The position numbers were made by a program, and so were the translations under genes. 64,000 nt of DNA. It comes from Physcomitrium patens. Taxonomy: Eukaryota > Streptophyta > Bryopsida > Funariales > Funariaceae. Below are positions 23,054 through 32,800 of the stretch, in pieces (positions within the stretch are counted from its first letter, which is position 1; each line of letters begins with the position of its first letter). The stretch is taken from NCBI RefSeq assembly GCF_000002425.4, contig NC_037264.1, positions 16,861,391-16,925,390 of the forward strand, read 5' to 3'. The notes under the pieces are model-generated. The model had not been told where the DNA came from, did not search any database, and saw nothing but the letters and a program-made list of their open reading frames with translations.

Positions 23054-24890
23054 ACGCGTGCTAACATGAAATACTCGAGGTTCTTGTGATCTGTATACAT
23101 AGTGACTGGACTAGAAGCACCTTCTAGATAATGATGCCATTCTTGAAAGGAATCCACGATTGCAAGCAGTTCTTTATCGTGGATCTCATAATTGATCTCG
23201 GTTGCTGAGAATTTTCTTGAATGAAAAGCTATCGGATGAAGTTTGTCATCTGTTTCCATTTGTGACAAAACTGCACCCAAGGCAAAATCGGATGCGTTTG
23301 TTTTCATAAAAAATGCCTTGGAAAAGTCAACACAATATAAGACTGGTGCAAATACAAACGATGTCTTCAAGGCTTCAAATGCTGCTTCCGCTTCTTCATT
23401 CCATTGGAATTTGTCTTTATTGGTCAAGCATGTAAGTGGAGCTGCAACTCTTGAAAAGTCTTTGATCAAGATCCGATAGTAATTGGCAAATCCCAAGAAA
23501 CATTGGACATCTCTTACTGTCCTTGGAATCTTCCAATCCATGATTGTCTGGACTTTCTTAGAATCCATTATGAGACCATCATTTGAAATGATGTATCCTA
23601 AAAAGTCAACTTGAGTAGTGTGAAATACACACTTTTCCATCTTGGCGTACAATCCTGCATCTCTAAGTTTTTGTAATACTTGACGAACATGTATTTCATG
23701 CTCTTCGACATTGTTAGAATAGATCAAGATATCGTCTAGGTAGCAGACAATAAAATTGTCTAAGAATTCATGAAATACATCATTCATGAGATGTTGAAAA
23801 GCAACTAGTGCATTTGTGAGTCCAAAAGGCATGACATTATATTCAAAATGTCCGTATCTGGTTCGAAACGCAGTCTTCCATTCATCTCCTTCCTTGATTC
23901 TTACAAAATTATATCCTCCTCTTAGATCTATTTTTGTATAAATCTTAGCTTGATTCAACTGGTCATGGAGTCCTGATATCAAAGGTAATGGATACCTGTT
24001 CTTGATTGTGATCTTGTTGAGTCCTCGATAGTCAACATACATTCGCAAAGATCCATCTTTTTTCTTTACGAATAGAATTGGAGCTCCTGCTGGAGATTTT
24101 GAATGGCGTATGAAATTCTTCGCTAAATTCTCGTCAATATTTGTCTTGAATTTAGCCAACTCATCTTGCGATAAACTGTAAATTGGTCCAAATGGTGGCT
24201 GAGTTCATTCCTTGAGATCGATTGAACAATCATATGGACGATGCTCAGGAAGAATATCTGCATTCTTTTTCTCAAAAACGTCTTGATAATCCTGATATTG
24301 ACTTGGAATGCCACTTGAAGTCTTTACGCTTTCAGAAATAGGTGCAACATAAATAGCAAAAGTTGATCCTTCTTTTGATGCGTATATAAATGCTTTTGCA
24401 CCTATAAGTACAGGTTTTACTATACTAGATTTATAACTTTTTACTTGGTTGGTAGAACTATTAATAATGCTTTGGAAAAATTCAAGTTTACGAGAATTCC
24501 AATCTATTTGAGGGTTATATTTTTCTAGCCAGGATAAACCTAAAATAACTGGATTGGACGGGGATTTAATTATGTTAAAAGTTATGTAGCTAACATGACC
24601 GTTTATTGTTACTTTTATAGGGCGAGTTTCATGAGTGACATCTCCAGAAGACAAAGGACGGCCATCAATGACTTCTACATGTACGGGTTTAGTTTTCTGT
24701 ACAAAAGGTATTTTATGACTTTTAACAAATTGTTCATCTAAAAAACATGCTGAGGCTTCCGAATCTAATAAAGCAAAGGCTTTGTAATTCTTAGGTCCTA
24801 AATATAATTCTATTATAAAACAAGAAGAGTGTTCTGAGGAGAGGATAGGACCTTCATTAGGAATTGTACAAGGTTCCAGCTGCACGGTCC
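23054..24890 (-). pseudogene. A pol, proximal part: protease, RT, RNase H
   Basis: The frame opens in the -1 phase relative to gag and overlaps its end. The protease active site reads ALLDSEASACFLDE, so the DSG glycine is now Glu and the enzyme is probably dead. RT has FVKKKDGSLRMYVDYRGL, KTAFRTRYGHFEYNVMPFGLTNA and the intact catalytic YLDDILIYS. RNase H starts with TNASDFALGAVL. One TGA (24205-24207) lies between protease and RT. The frame is cut by element E and continues at 13991. Confidence 0.9.
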
Positions 24891-25757
24891 CTATTGTAGC
24901 TGGACGAATCTGTTTTCCGACATGTTGTCTTCTTTGACCGCCGTACCCCTCATTTTATAGTTACGTTGTTTCTTTGGACAATGTTGAGCAGTGTGCTTAG
25001 GTTCTCCGCAGTATAAACATAATCCTTCTTGACGACGACAAATCTTTTCTTGCTCAGTTAGGGGTTTACAACATACCGCATCAATTTGCATGTCTTCTAC
25101 TTTCGAATGTACGTTTGGCAAAGATGCAGATGTTGCCATTGAGTAATAACGTTGAGGTTCTCGTGTACGACTCTCGAATTGAAATTCAAAAAGTCGATTG
25201 TCACATTTTATCGCAAAATCGATTGCTTGACTCAAAGTTTGAGGATCAGGTAAGTTGAGCATCAATTTCTTTACTTCGTATTGCAATCCATAAAAAAATT
25301 GACTGATGAGTGCAGCATCATCCCACTTGATGTCAATTATAAGTTGTCGAAATTGTGAAGCATACATTGTTACTGAGCGGTTTTCTTGTCGCAGAATTCG
25401 GATCTTGTTTGTTGCGACACGAGTTGCATCGTGTTCACCATACATAGATCGAAACTCTGCCAAAAAAGCTTCCAAATTGTCTAATATTGGATTTCATTGT
25501 TCAAGAAAAGACGAAAACCACGATAATGCAGAACCAGAAAGTAGAGTGCCAATAAACCTGACTTGTGATCCTGGAGTTGGATAGCTTTGCGGTTGAAGTT
25601 CAATTGTCAATTGTACTTGATTGATGAACCCTCGAAACTTTGATCTTGTACCATCAAATTTCTTGGGTAAAGCAATTCTTGGTTCTCTAGTGCTTACAGG
25701 GTGTTGTACAATTGGAAAAAGAATGTGATTTGGTGCAGATGTTGAAGCAGCTCCGAT
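24891..25757 (-). pseudogene. A gag, distal part with zinc knuckle
   Basis: The capsid region (PKKFDGTRSKFRGFINQVQL, then LSWFSSFLEQ) is followed by a TGA at 25494-25496. After it come the remaining capsid, a CCHC knuckle CLYCGEPKHTAQHC, and the gag stop TAG at 24891-24893. The frame continues upstream across element D to 32027. Gag would assemble particles and bind element RNA in the cytoplasm. Confidence 0.88.
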
Positions 25758-26158
25758 TGTCACGGACACAAAATACAGACTTGAAATCTAACAAGAAGTT
25801 CAAGATGAAGTGGCAGAACTAGATTAAACAGATGAGTACAAGAACAACACCAGAAAGGTGAGCTAGAACTCCAAGAGATGTGTTGTCGAGACTGAAGAAC
25901 CCTTCAGCCTCGACTCCTATATATACTACTGAATAGGAAGCTTCTCGAGCTACTTCCGCTAACTAGGACGCTTCTCCAACAACTTCTACTAATTAGGAAA
26001 CTTCTCGAGCAACTTCCTAGAATCTATCAGAATATTCTAGAACCTTCTAAGAGAATCTTTAGGGAATATTCTAAGAATCTTTTAGAACCTTTTAAAGGAA
26101 TCTTTAGAGAATATTCTAGAAGAATATTCGAAGAATCTTCCAATGTATGTCCATGACA
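25758..26158 (-). repeat. 3' LTR of element D
   Basis: A 401-bp LTR, TGTCACGGAC at the left and CCATGACA at the right on the plus strand. One perfect four-module heat-shock-type array lies at 26030-26047. A second array, present in the 5' LTR, is lost here through TTC to TTT changes. A TATATATA box lies near 25919-25926. Confidence 0.95.
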
Positions 26159-26160
26159 TC

Positions 26161-26175
26161 ACCTCCTCTTCTAGC
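26161..26175 (-). other. Polypurine tract of element D
   Basis: The minus strand reads CTAGAAGAGGAGG and then GTGA before the TGTCAT start of the 3' LTR. It lies just after the ORF3 end, as in element A. Confidence 0.8.
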
Positions 26176-26208
26176 TTCGAGGTCTCCGAGAAGCAATGTT
26201 GTTATCAG

Positions 26209-26556
26209 TCAATACCAACGCAAGAAAATGAAAATCTGTCGCATCACATCCGCTATGAATTCCAATTATTGTTCGCGAGGCAAATGATTCATCGGCCCTT
26301 GGAGCCAACGATAGTGACCAACACCTTCAACCTCTGACCAAGCGTGGACTTCTGTGTCTTCATTGTGAAACTGTCCTCCAAACACACCTTCTGGCTGACC
26401 GTCGTAGGTAGGCTCGACCTCAAATATAATTACTAGCAATCTGTTGCTCGGTATCCTCCGACGTCGTCGTGGTGCAGGCGGTTCTTCATCTCGCGGTCGT
26501 CTTCGTGAGCTAGTCGCTTGAGATGACATAACAAGTGTAGTATCTTGACTATCCAT
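26209..26556 (-). pseudogene. D ORF3: diverged homologue of A ORF3
   Basis: The ATG at 26556 opens 96 codons, then a TAA (26266-26268) directly after the PREQ motif. Similarity to A ORF3 continues past this stop (EFIADVM against EYVANII) to a TGA at 26209-26211, so the original length was about 115 residues. The N-terminal half is very basic (RRRPRDEE, APRRRRR) and differs from A. Conserved parts are LVIIFEVEPTYDG and HYRWLQGPMNHLPREQ. It lies 126 bases after the pol stop. The function is unknown, and nuclear or nucleic-acid binding is a guess from the Arg-rich part. Confidence 0.8.
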
Positions 26557-26682
26557 GTCTAAAGGCTAAAATGATGAGAGCAAACTATAGTTGCTAACAA
26601 AGTTCTACACTATCGAACTATGGGTTTTGGAGGTGCCCTCCTCCCTTTTTATGCTACTTGATGAGCAAGCTTCAGCAAGAAG

Positions 26683-27880
26683 CTATCGTTGAATCGGCTT
26701 AGGTTTATGAGGATATCGTTGATGAAATTCTTGTACCTTTTTTGGCGCATTGGCAAGATTTTCGGCACGCTCCCACGTTCGTTCATTGATGTCGTATCCA
26801 CTCCAATGCACTAAATACTCCAATTTTCTCCTATTACACCGTGAATCTAGTACCTTTTCCACCTCGTATTCCTCATGGTTTTCAATTTCGATACTTGGTG
26901 GCGGACTTTGTACTCTTTGGGGAAAAGCTGACTCTCGATAAGGTTCCAACAAAGACACGTGAAAGACTGGATGTACCTTCATAGTAGCTGGTAACTCCAG
27001 ACGATATGCCACTGGATTGATCTGCTTCCCGATAACAAATGGCCCTAATCTCCGATAGTCCAATTTGTCACATGGTCGCTTGGTCTTGATATTCCGTCGA
27101 AGAAGCCATACTTTACTTCCAACTTTAAAAGTAGGCGCCTCATTTCGATATTTATCTGCAGATGCCTTGTAACTCTCTTGGGCAGATTGCAATTGAAGCT
27201 TCAACGTCGCTTGAAGCTCCGATAGTTGCTTCACAAATCCTTCAGCTGCTGGGTTGTTATTTGCTGAAGAACTCAATAAATCGAGCTTGGGGTGGTATCC
27301 GTAGTTGGAAAAGAATGGTGTTTGTTGAGTTGACGCATGAAGAGTGTTGTTGTATGCGAACTCAGCAAGCGGTAGATATGCAGTCCAATCATCTTGTTGA
27401 TAGTTGATGGTGCATCGTAAATATTGCTCCAAAACTTGATTCACCCGCTCCGTTTGACCGTCAGTTTGAGGATGAAAAGCCGAAGAGAGCTTAATATCCA
27501 CCTTCAATATCTCAAAGAGGGACCTCCAAAACTTGGATACAAACTGAGTACCTCGATCCGACACGATATCATCTGGTAGGCCATGATAACGATATATGTT
27601 ATGAAGAAAGAGTCTTGCGGTGTCTTCACTTGACGATGTTTTCTTGCAAGGCACGAAATGCGCCATCTTTGTAAATCGATCCACCACAACAAAGATGCTG
27701 TCAAATGAATTCGATGGCGGTAGGTCCGTAATGAAGTTCATAGAAACTGAAGACCATGGTCGGTGCGGAATAGGCAATGGCTGGAGAAGTCCATATGGAC
27801 GATGTCGAGGGATCTTGGATCTTGAACAAACATCACAAGAAAGGACAAATTCCTTCACATCCTTCCACATTTGAGGCCAC
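26683..27880 (-). pseudogene. D integrase and chromodomain, 3' part of pol
   Basis: An open frame of 395 codons, separated from the rest of pol by a one-base deletion in a T-run near 27885 (four T here, five in A). It contains the CDVC cysteines of the zinc finger, core motifs MNFITDLPP, VSDRGTQFVS and QTERVNQ, the SH3-like SKVWLLRRNIKT, and a chromodomain with YLVHWSGYD and RTWE. Both zinc-finger His positions just upstream have become Tyr (YDF, GYFG), so integrase folding was probably already impaired. Confidence 0.9.
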
Positions 27881-30152
27881 CAAAATCTCGTGAAATGAGC
27901 TCCAAAGTCTTGTTGAATCCAAAATATCCCGCAGCTGGAAAGTCGTAGCGAGATTGAAGTACTCGGAGTCGAGTTGGTCCTTTTGGGATATACAACCGCT
28001 CCTCAAAATACAGAAGATCTCCCTCCACCTTAAACTTGTCATTATCGACACGTTGTTTGATGTCAAGAGCTATAGAATCCTCAATGGTCGCAGTACGTAC
28101 CTCGCTGAGGAAGCCATCATCAATAGTTGCAACAGTAGCAAAAATCCTGAATTTTTCTGGTTTCAACAATGTTGTACATTGTTGATCAAACGCTGCTTCT
28201 CCAGCCTTTGGCGCAAGATACGATCTCCTCGATAATGCGTCAGATAATCCTTGCTGTTTTCCAGGGCGGTAGGTGATAATAAAGTCAAATCGTGATAGAG
28301 ACATATTCCATCGAGCTTGACGACGATTCAAAATTCGAGCTGTCATGAAGTACTCCAAATTCTTGTGGTCCGTATAAACAGTCACTGGATGTGCAGCTCC
28401 TTCGAGGAAGTGACGCCACTCTTGGAAGGCATCCACTATAGCAAGCAGCTCTTTGTCGTGGATGTCGTAGTTGATCTCAGCAGCAGAGAACTTTCGTGAA
28501 TAGAACGCAACTGGGTGAAGCTTCTTGTCTATGCCTATCTGTGAAAGCACAGCTCCCAAAGCAAAATCTGAAGCATCGGTCTCTAAATAGAAAGCCTTTG
28601 CAAAGTCAAGGTGTACTAAGATTGGAGCCGTAGTGAATGCCGTCTTGAGATCTTGAAATGCTTTTGCTGCTTGTGATCCCCATTCGAGCTTGTCTTTGTT
28701 TGTTAGACGCGTGAGTGGTGCAGCAACTTGAGAATAATTCTTGATGAAGATCCGATAGAAGTTAGCAAATCCAAGAAAACACTGAACATCTCTAACCGTC
28801 TTCGGAACTTCCCAAGATATAATTGCTTCTACCTTTTTTGGATCCATCTTCAAGCCCTCTGTAGTCGCAATGAAGCCCAAAAATTCCATCTCATTCTGGT
28901 GAAATTGACACTTCTCCAACTTGGCGTAGAGTCCTCGTTCGCGTAGTTTTTCAAGAACCAAACAAACGTGCTTCTCATGTTCTTCTTCATTCTTGGAAAA
29001 TATCAAAATATCATCCAGATAGATGACAACAAAGTCATCGAGGTACTCCCGAAAGATGTCGTTCATCATATGCTGAAAGACCGCTGGAGCATTGGTAAGA
29101 CCAAAAGGCATGACATTGTACTCAAAATGGCCATACCTTGTACGAAAGGCTGTCTTCCATTCATCTCCTTCTTTGATTCGCACAAGGTTGTAGGCTCCTC
29201 TTAAATCAATCTTTGTAAAAATTCTTGCACGTCCAAGTTGATCTAAGAGGCCGGAGATCAAAGGTAAGGGATAGCGATTTTTCTTGGTCACCTTGTTGAG
29301 TCCTCGGTAGTCCACGCACATCCGCAGTGAGCCATCTATTTTCTTCACGAATAGGATTGGTGCTCCAGCTGGCGACTTTGAATGTCGAATAAAATTCTTG
29401 GCTAGATTCTCATCGATGTACTTCCGCAATTCTGCCAACTCCGTCTGCGATAGGTTGTATATTGGACCAAAAGGTGGTTGCACTCCTTCCTCTAAGTCTA
29501 TGGCGCAATCATATGGTCGATGTTCCGGCAGTATATCGGCGTTCTTCTTCTGAAACACGTCTTCAAAATCCCTATATTGCTCTGGTATATTCGATGTTGA
29601 GATATTCTCGCCGCTAGTTGGAGCTGCATAAATGACAAATGGTGCGCCTTCCTTGGACGATCTTAGGAACGCTCTCGCTCCAATAAACATGGATTTCTTC
29701 ATGTAGGTTCTACCAACAGGTTTATTATTATTTTTTTCAGGAAATGTTATCCTTCGTAGCCTCCAATCAATGGACGGATTATGATCTTCTAACCAAGAAA
29801 GACCAAGGATAACAGGGCTTGATGGGGTTCTAATAATATTAAAAATAACGTGACTACTATGGTCCTTAAACACCACTTCTATAGGTTCTGATTCGTGGGT
29901 AACGTTGCCTGACAATAAGGGTCGTCCATCTATCACCTCTACGTGAACAGGTTTGGACTTCTGTACTAAACGGATCTTGTGGCGTTTAGCAAACTCTTCA
30001 TCTAAAAAACAAGTAGATGCCCCCGAATCCAATAAAGCTAAAGTTTTTTGTTTTTGAGGGCCTAAAAACAAAGGAATTGTAAAACAACGGGCAGGTTGGA
30101 CAAAGAAGGAGGAACCTGATTGTTGTCGTGATATTAGATTGTCCAGCCGCAC
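27855..30152 (-). pseudogene. D pol, main part: protease, RT, RNase H, integrase start
   Basis: A 765-codon frame. The protease motif ALLDSGASTCFLDEEF is intact. RT has FVKKIDGSLRMCVDYRGL, KTAFRTRYGHFEYNVMPFGL and the catalytic VIYLDDILIFS. RNase H has LETDASDFALGAVL and VTVYTDHKNLEYF. The linker GLSDALSRR leads into the integrase start. The frame is -1 relative to gag and is open upstream of the first listed start, overlapping the gag end. It terminates early at 27855 because of the one-base deletion. Confidence 0.93.
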
Positions 30153-30157
30153 GGTTC

Positions 30158-31159
30158 CTATTGTGGCTGGGCGTCGTCGTTTTCTGGAATCATCGCACTT
30201 CTAGTCTTGACAGGGTGCCAATTTTGCTTCTTTGGGCAATTTCCAACCTTGTGACCTTCTTCTCCATAGTACAAACATAACCCTTCCTCCATACGCCGTT
30301 TCTTCTCTGTTGGAGTAAGAGATCGGACACGCGCCGTGTCGATTTGCATGTCTGTTGCCTCCGAATGTGAGTTTAAGCTATTTGCAGACATAGTCACGTC
30401 GTAACGAGTCATTTGGTGTCTTGGACGTTGGTCTTGGCGATGCTGGAATAGGCGGTTGTCACACTTTACAGCTTGGCTAATAGCTTCGTTGAGCGTTTGA
30501 GGATCAGGAAGAGATAACAGCAAGTCCTTCACATCATCCTTCAAGCCCCAATAAAACTGACTCACCAATGCCTCTTCACCCCAATTAATGTCACTTGCCA
30601 ATTGTCTGAAATCCGACGCATAGACTGATGCAGAGTGTGTTCCTTATCGTAGCCATTGGATCTTTGTTGTAGCCCATCGAACTTTATCATGCTCGCCAAA
30701 TGCTTCTGCAAACGCCTCCAAGAACGTTTCAAAGTTGCTCATGATTGGCGATCGCTTCTCAAACAAGGGAGTAAACCAAGACAGAGCTTGTGCTGTAAGC
30801 AAGGTTCCAACAAGCCCAACATGCGCTTCCTCCGTCGGATAACGTTCGGGCTGTAAAATTGTTATCAACCTGATTTGGTTGACAAAACCTCGAAACTTGG
30901 AACGAGTTCCATCAAACTTATCCGGAAGACTAACTCGAGGCTCCTTTCGTTGTAGGACTACTCGATCTTGTTGAAATGGAGGTAGAACTGCTTCTTCTGG
31001 CACAGAAGTTTGAGGCTGATATGCTTTAGATGGCGCTATCCCAGATGCTCCATTGTTATGGAGTCCTACCATGACTCCTTCGATCTCTGTTGTCCTATGT
31101 GACAACGAGGCAAGAGCATTTATGATGGCGTCTAGTTTGGATTCCAAACTTTCAGCCAT
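30158..31159 (-). pseudogene. D gag
   Basis: The ATG at 31159 starts MAESLESKLDAIINAL, which looks helical. The capsid region (PDKFDGTRSKFRGFVNQIRL, AQALSWFTPLFE) is broken by a TAA at 30644-30646, consistent with CAA to TAA, and resumes in frame to 30158. The zinc knuckle reads CLYYGEEGHKVGNC, so its second Cys has become Tyr. Gag ends at TAG, and pol overlaps it in the -1 frame. Confidence 0.9.
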
Positions 31160-31427
31160 TTTAACGTCTTAACCTTCGGCTAACCTTCAGAAAGAAGAAA
31201 AAAGAGTTTTGACAAGAGGACAATATTGGTTCAAAGGAGAGTACTCCGCAACCTCTAAAACGCCTTAAGACTCCAAGATGAGGGGTAATCCACTCTCTCC
31301 AAGAAGAATAAGGCTCCAATATTGAGAAAGAAGAGATATCAGTTTAGAGGAGGGTAATCCGCAACCTCTAAAACACTAGCACACCTTCAAGAAGAGGGGT
31401 AATCCACTCTCTAACAAAAAGGAACTA

Positions 31428-31439
31428 GCTCTGATACCA
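31428..31439 (-). other. Primer-binding site of element D
   Basis: The minus strand reads TGGTATCAGAGC, the exact complement expected for the 3' end of plant initiator tRNA-Met and common in LTR retrotransposons. It lies 23 bases inside the end of the 5' LTR rather than directly at it. Confidence 0.85.
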
Positions 31440-31462
31440 GTGAAAATGTAGTCTCGACAAAC

Positions 31463-31884
31463 TGTCACGGACACAAAATACAGACTTGAAATCTAACAAG
31501 AAGTTCAAGAAGAAGTGGCAGAACTAGATTAAACAGATGAGTACAAGAACAACACCAGAAAGGTGAGCTAGAACTCCAAGAGATGTGTTGTCGAGACTGA
31601 AGAACCCTTCAGCCTCGACTCCTATATATACTACTGAATAGGAAGCTTCTCGAGCTACTTCCGCTAACTAGGACGCTTCTCCAACAACTTCTACTAATTA
31701 GGAAACTTCTCGAGCAACTTCCTAGAATCTATCAGAATATTCTAGAACCTTCTAAGAATATTCTAGAACCTTCTAAGAGAATCTTTAGGAAATATTCTAA
31801 GAATCTTCTAGAACCTTCTAAAGGAATCTTTAGAGAATATTCTAGAAGAATATTCGAAGAATCTTCCAATGTATGTCCATGACA
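31463..31884 (-). repeat. 5' LTR of element D
   Basis: A 422-bp LTR identical to the 3' copy except for 4 substitutions and a tandem duplication of a 21-bp unit (agaatattctagaaccttct plus a) at 31734-31775. It contains the TATA box at 31623-31630 and, upstream of it in element direction, a dense array of GAA/TTC modules. Confidence 0.95.
31735..31866 (-). promoter_or_regulatory. Heat-shock-element array in D LTR promoter
   Basis: Perfect alternating GAAnnTTCnnGAAnnTTC arrays lie at 31735-31752, 31756-31773 and 31801-31818. A three-module site is at 31835-31847, and two-module sites are at 31848-31855 and 31859-31866. They lie about 105-235 bp upstream of the TATA box in element direction. 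This is the consensus for heat-shock transcription factor trimers. That heat induces the element is an inference. The duplicated 21-bp unit doubles one array. Confidence 0.75.
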
Positions 31885-31889
31885 CCGAT

Positions 31890-32027
31890 CATCTCTATAT
31901 CTCCACTTTCTGCTATTCTTGTTCTTTCCTGTGTTGGTGAATTGAGTTGATGCATCGCAAGCATTAACTCCCTCAATTGCTCTTGCATTTGTGCCATTGC
32001 ACTCTTCATTTCAACAAGCTCTGTCAT
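31890..32027 (-). pseudogene. A gag, start
   Basis: The ATG at 32027 begins MTELVEMKSAMAQMQEQL, followed by LMLAMHQL and ESGDIEMIG. The frame then meets the TSD of element D and continues in frame at 25757. The same start is recognisable in B (9683) and, mutated, in Z (near 170). Confidence 0.85.
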
Positions 32028-32208
32028 AATGATACTAAGAAGAAAAATTTGTCTGATATTGCTCAAGACAAAAGAAAAAGAAAAGACTTGATAACAAAGA
32101 AGATACTAAGAACAATATCAGTTAAAAAGTGGGTAATCCGCAAACTTCTAATATGCTTATGTCTTGTCAAGAGAAAGGAGTAATCCACTCTTACTCAAGA
32201 AGAACAAA

Positions 32209-32220
32209 GCTTTGATATTG
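32209..32220 (-). other. Degenerate primer-binding site of element A
   Basis: The minus strand reads CAATATCAAAGC, an altered version of the TGGTATCAGAGC site of D with G-to-A changes. It lies 20 bases from the LTR end, a spacing similar to D. Confidence 0.55.
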
Positions 32221-32240
32221 TAAGTGCACTCTTGTCAATC

Positions 32241-32800
32241 TGTCAAGGACAAGAACTCGATGAAAAATAATTCAGACAAGTGAGCCTTCACTCAAAGAGA
32301 GGTAACAAAATATATATAAACAAGTATATATATTAAAAGAAGAACTGGAATGGCTATTGCCAAAAGACAAGAAAACTAGAGATCCTTGAAACTAGACTAG
32401 AAGCAAGAAAGGAGTTGACAAGAGTGAAGAAGTCTTCACTCTTGTTTCTATATATACTATCTAACTAAGAGCTACGTGGCAACATTCTATAGGACCTCCA
32501 ATATGTGTTGACTTTGTAGGGCACATGCCTTGACTTACAAGGCAAGTTTTTCTACGTGTAGGCCACATAGTTAGCTTGATCTTTAAGCTAACAACATGTG
32601 TGGCACATGGCCAACTTGTTGACCACGTTTCTAATCCAAAAAGTCAATTAAAGATACCTATGAAGTCAAAGCAGCGTCTAGGAAGTTTCTAGGAAGCTTC
32701 CATATTAAATATTATAGAATTAACTTACTTTTACCTACTATTATTTACTTCTACCTATTTTTATATGTAATTATTAGTTTACATGATTATGGCCGTGACA
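32241..32800 (-). repeat. 5' LTR of element A
   Basis: A 560-bp LTR that pairs with 11213-11772. The TATATATAG box is near 32449-32456. The right end GGCCGTGACA is followed by the TSD AAGAG, and B protease coding then resumes. Confidence 0.93.

Larger units (their letters stand above)
25758..31884 (-). mobile_element. Element D: youngest insertion, 6.1-kb Ty3/gypsy chromovirus
   Basis: A minus-strand element of 6127 bp inside A gag, with the perfect TSD CCGAT (25753-25757, 31885-31889). Excision with a 5-bp TSD keeps the A gag frame. The LTRs are 401 and 422 bp, with 4 substitutions plus one 21-bp tandem duplication in the 5' copy. It has a single gag stop, a one-base deletion in pol and a stop in ORF3, so it is close to intact. 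It is related to A in protein sequence and layout but has a different LTR. Confidence 0.95.
11213..32800 (-). mobile_element. Element A: nearly intact Ty3/gypsy chromovirus, split by E and D
   Basis: A minus-strand element with two 560-bp LTRs (11213-11772 and 32241-32800). I count 16 differences between the LTRs, 13 of them transitions. The 5-bp TSD is AAGAG (11208-11212, 32801-32805). With E and D removed it is about 6390 bp. Order in element direction is 5' LTR, PBS, gag, protease, RT, RNase H, integrase, chromodomain, ORF3, PPT, 3' LTR. Four premature stops remain (gag 25494-25496, pol 24205-24207 and 12829-12831, ORF3 12114-12116). All four can be explained by one C-to-T change. Confidence 0.92.

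Noticed and set aside
31428..31439. Possible tRNA gene fragment
   Set aside because: Only 12 bases match the tRNA 3' end, exactly as expected for a retroelement primer-binding site.
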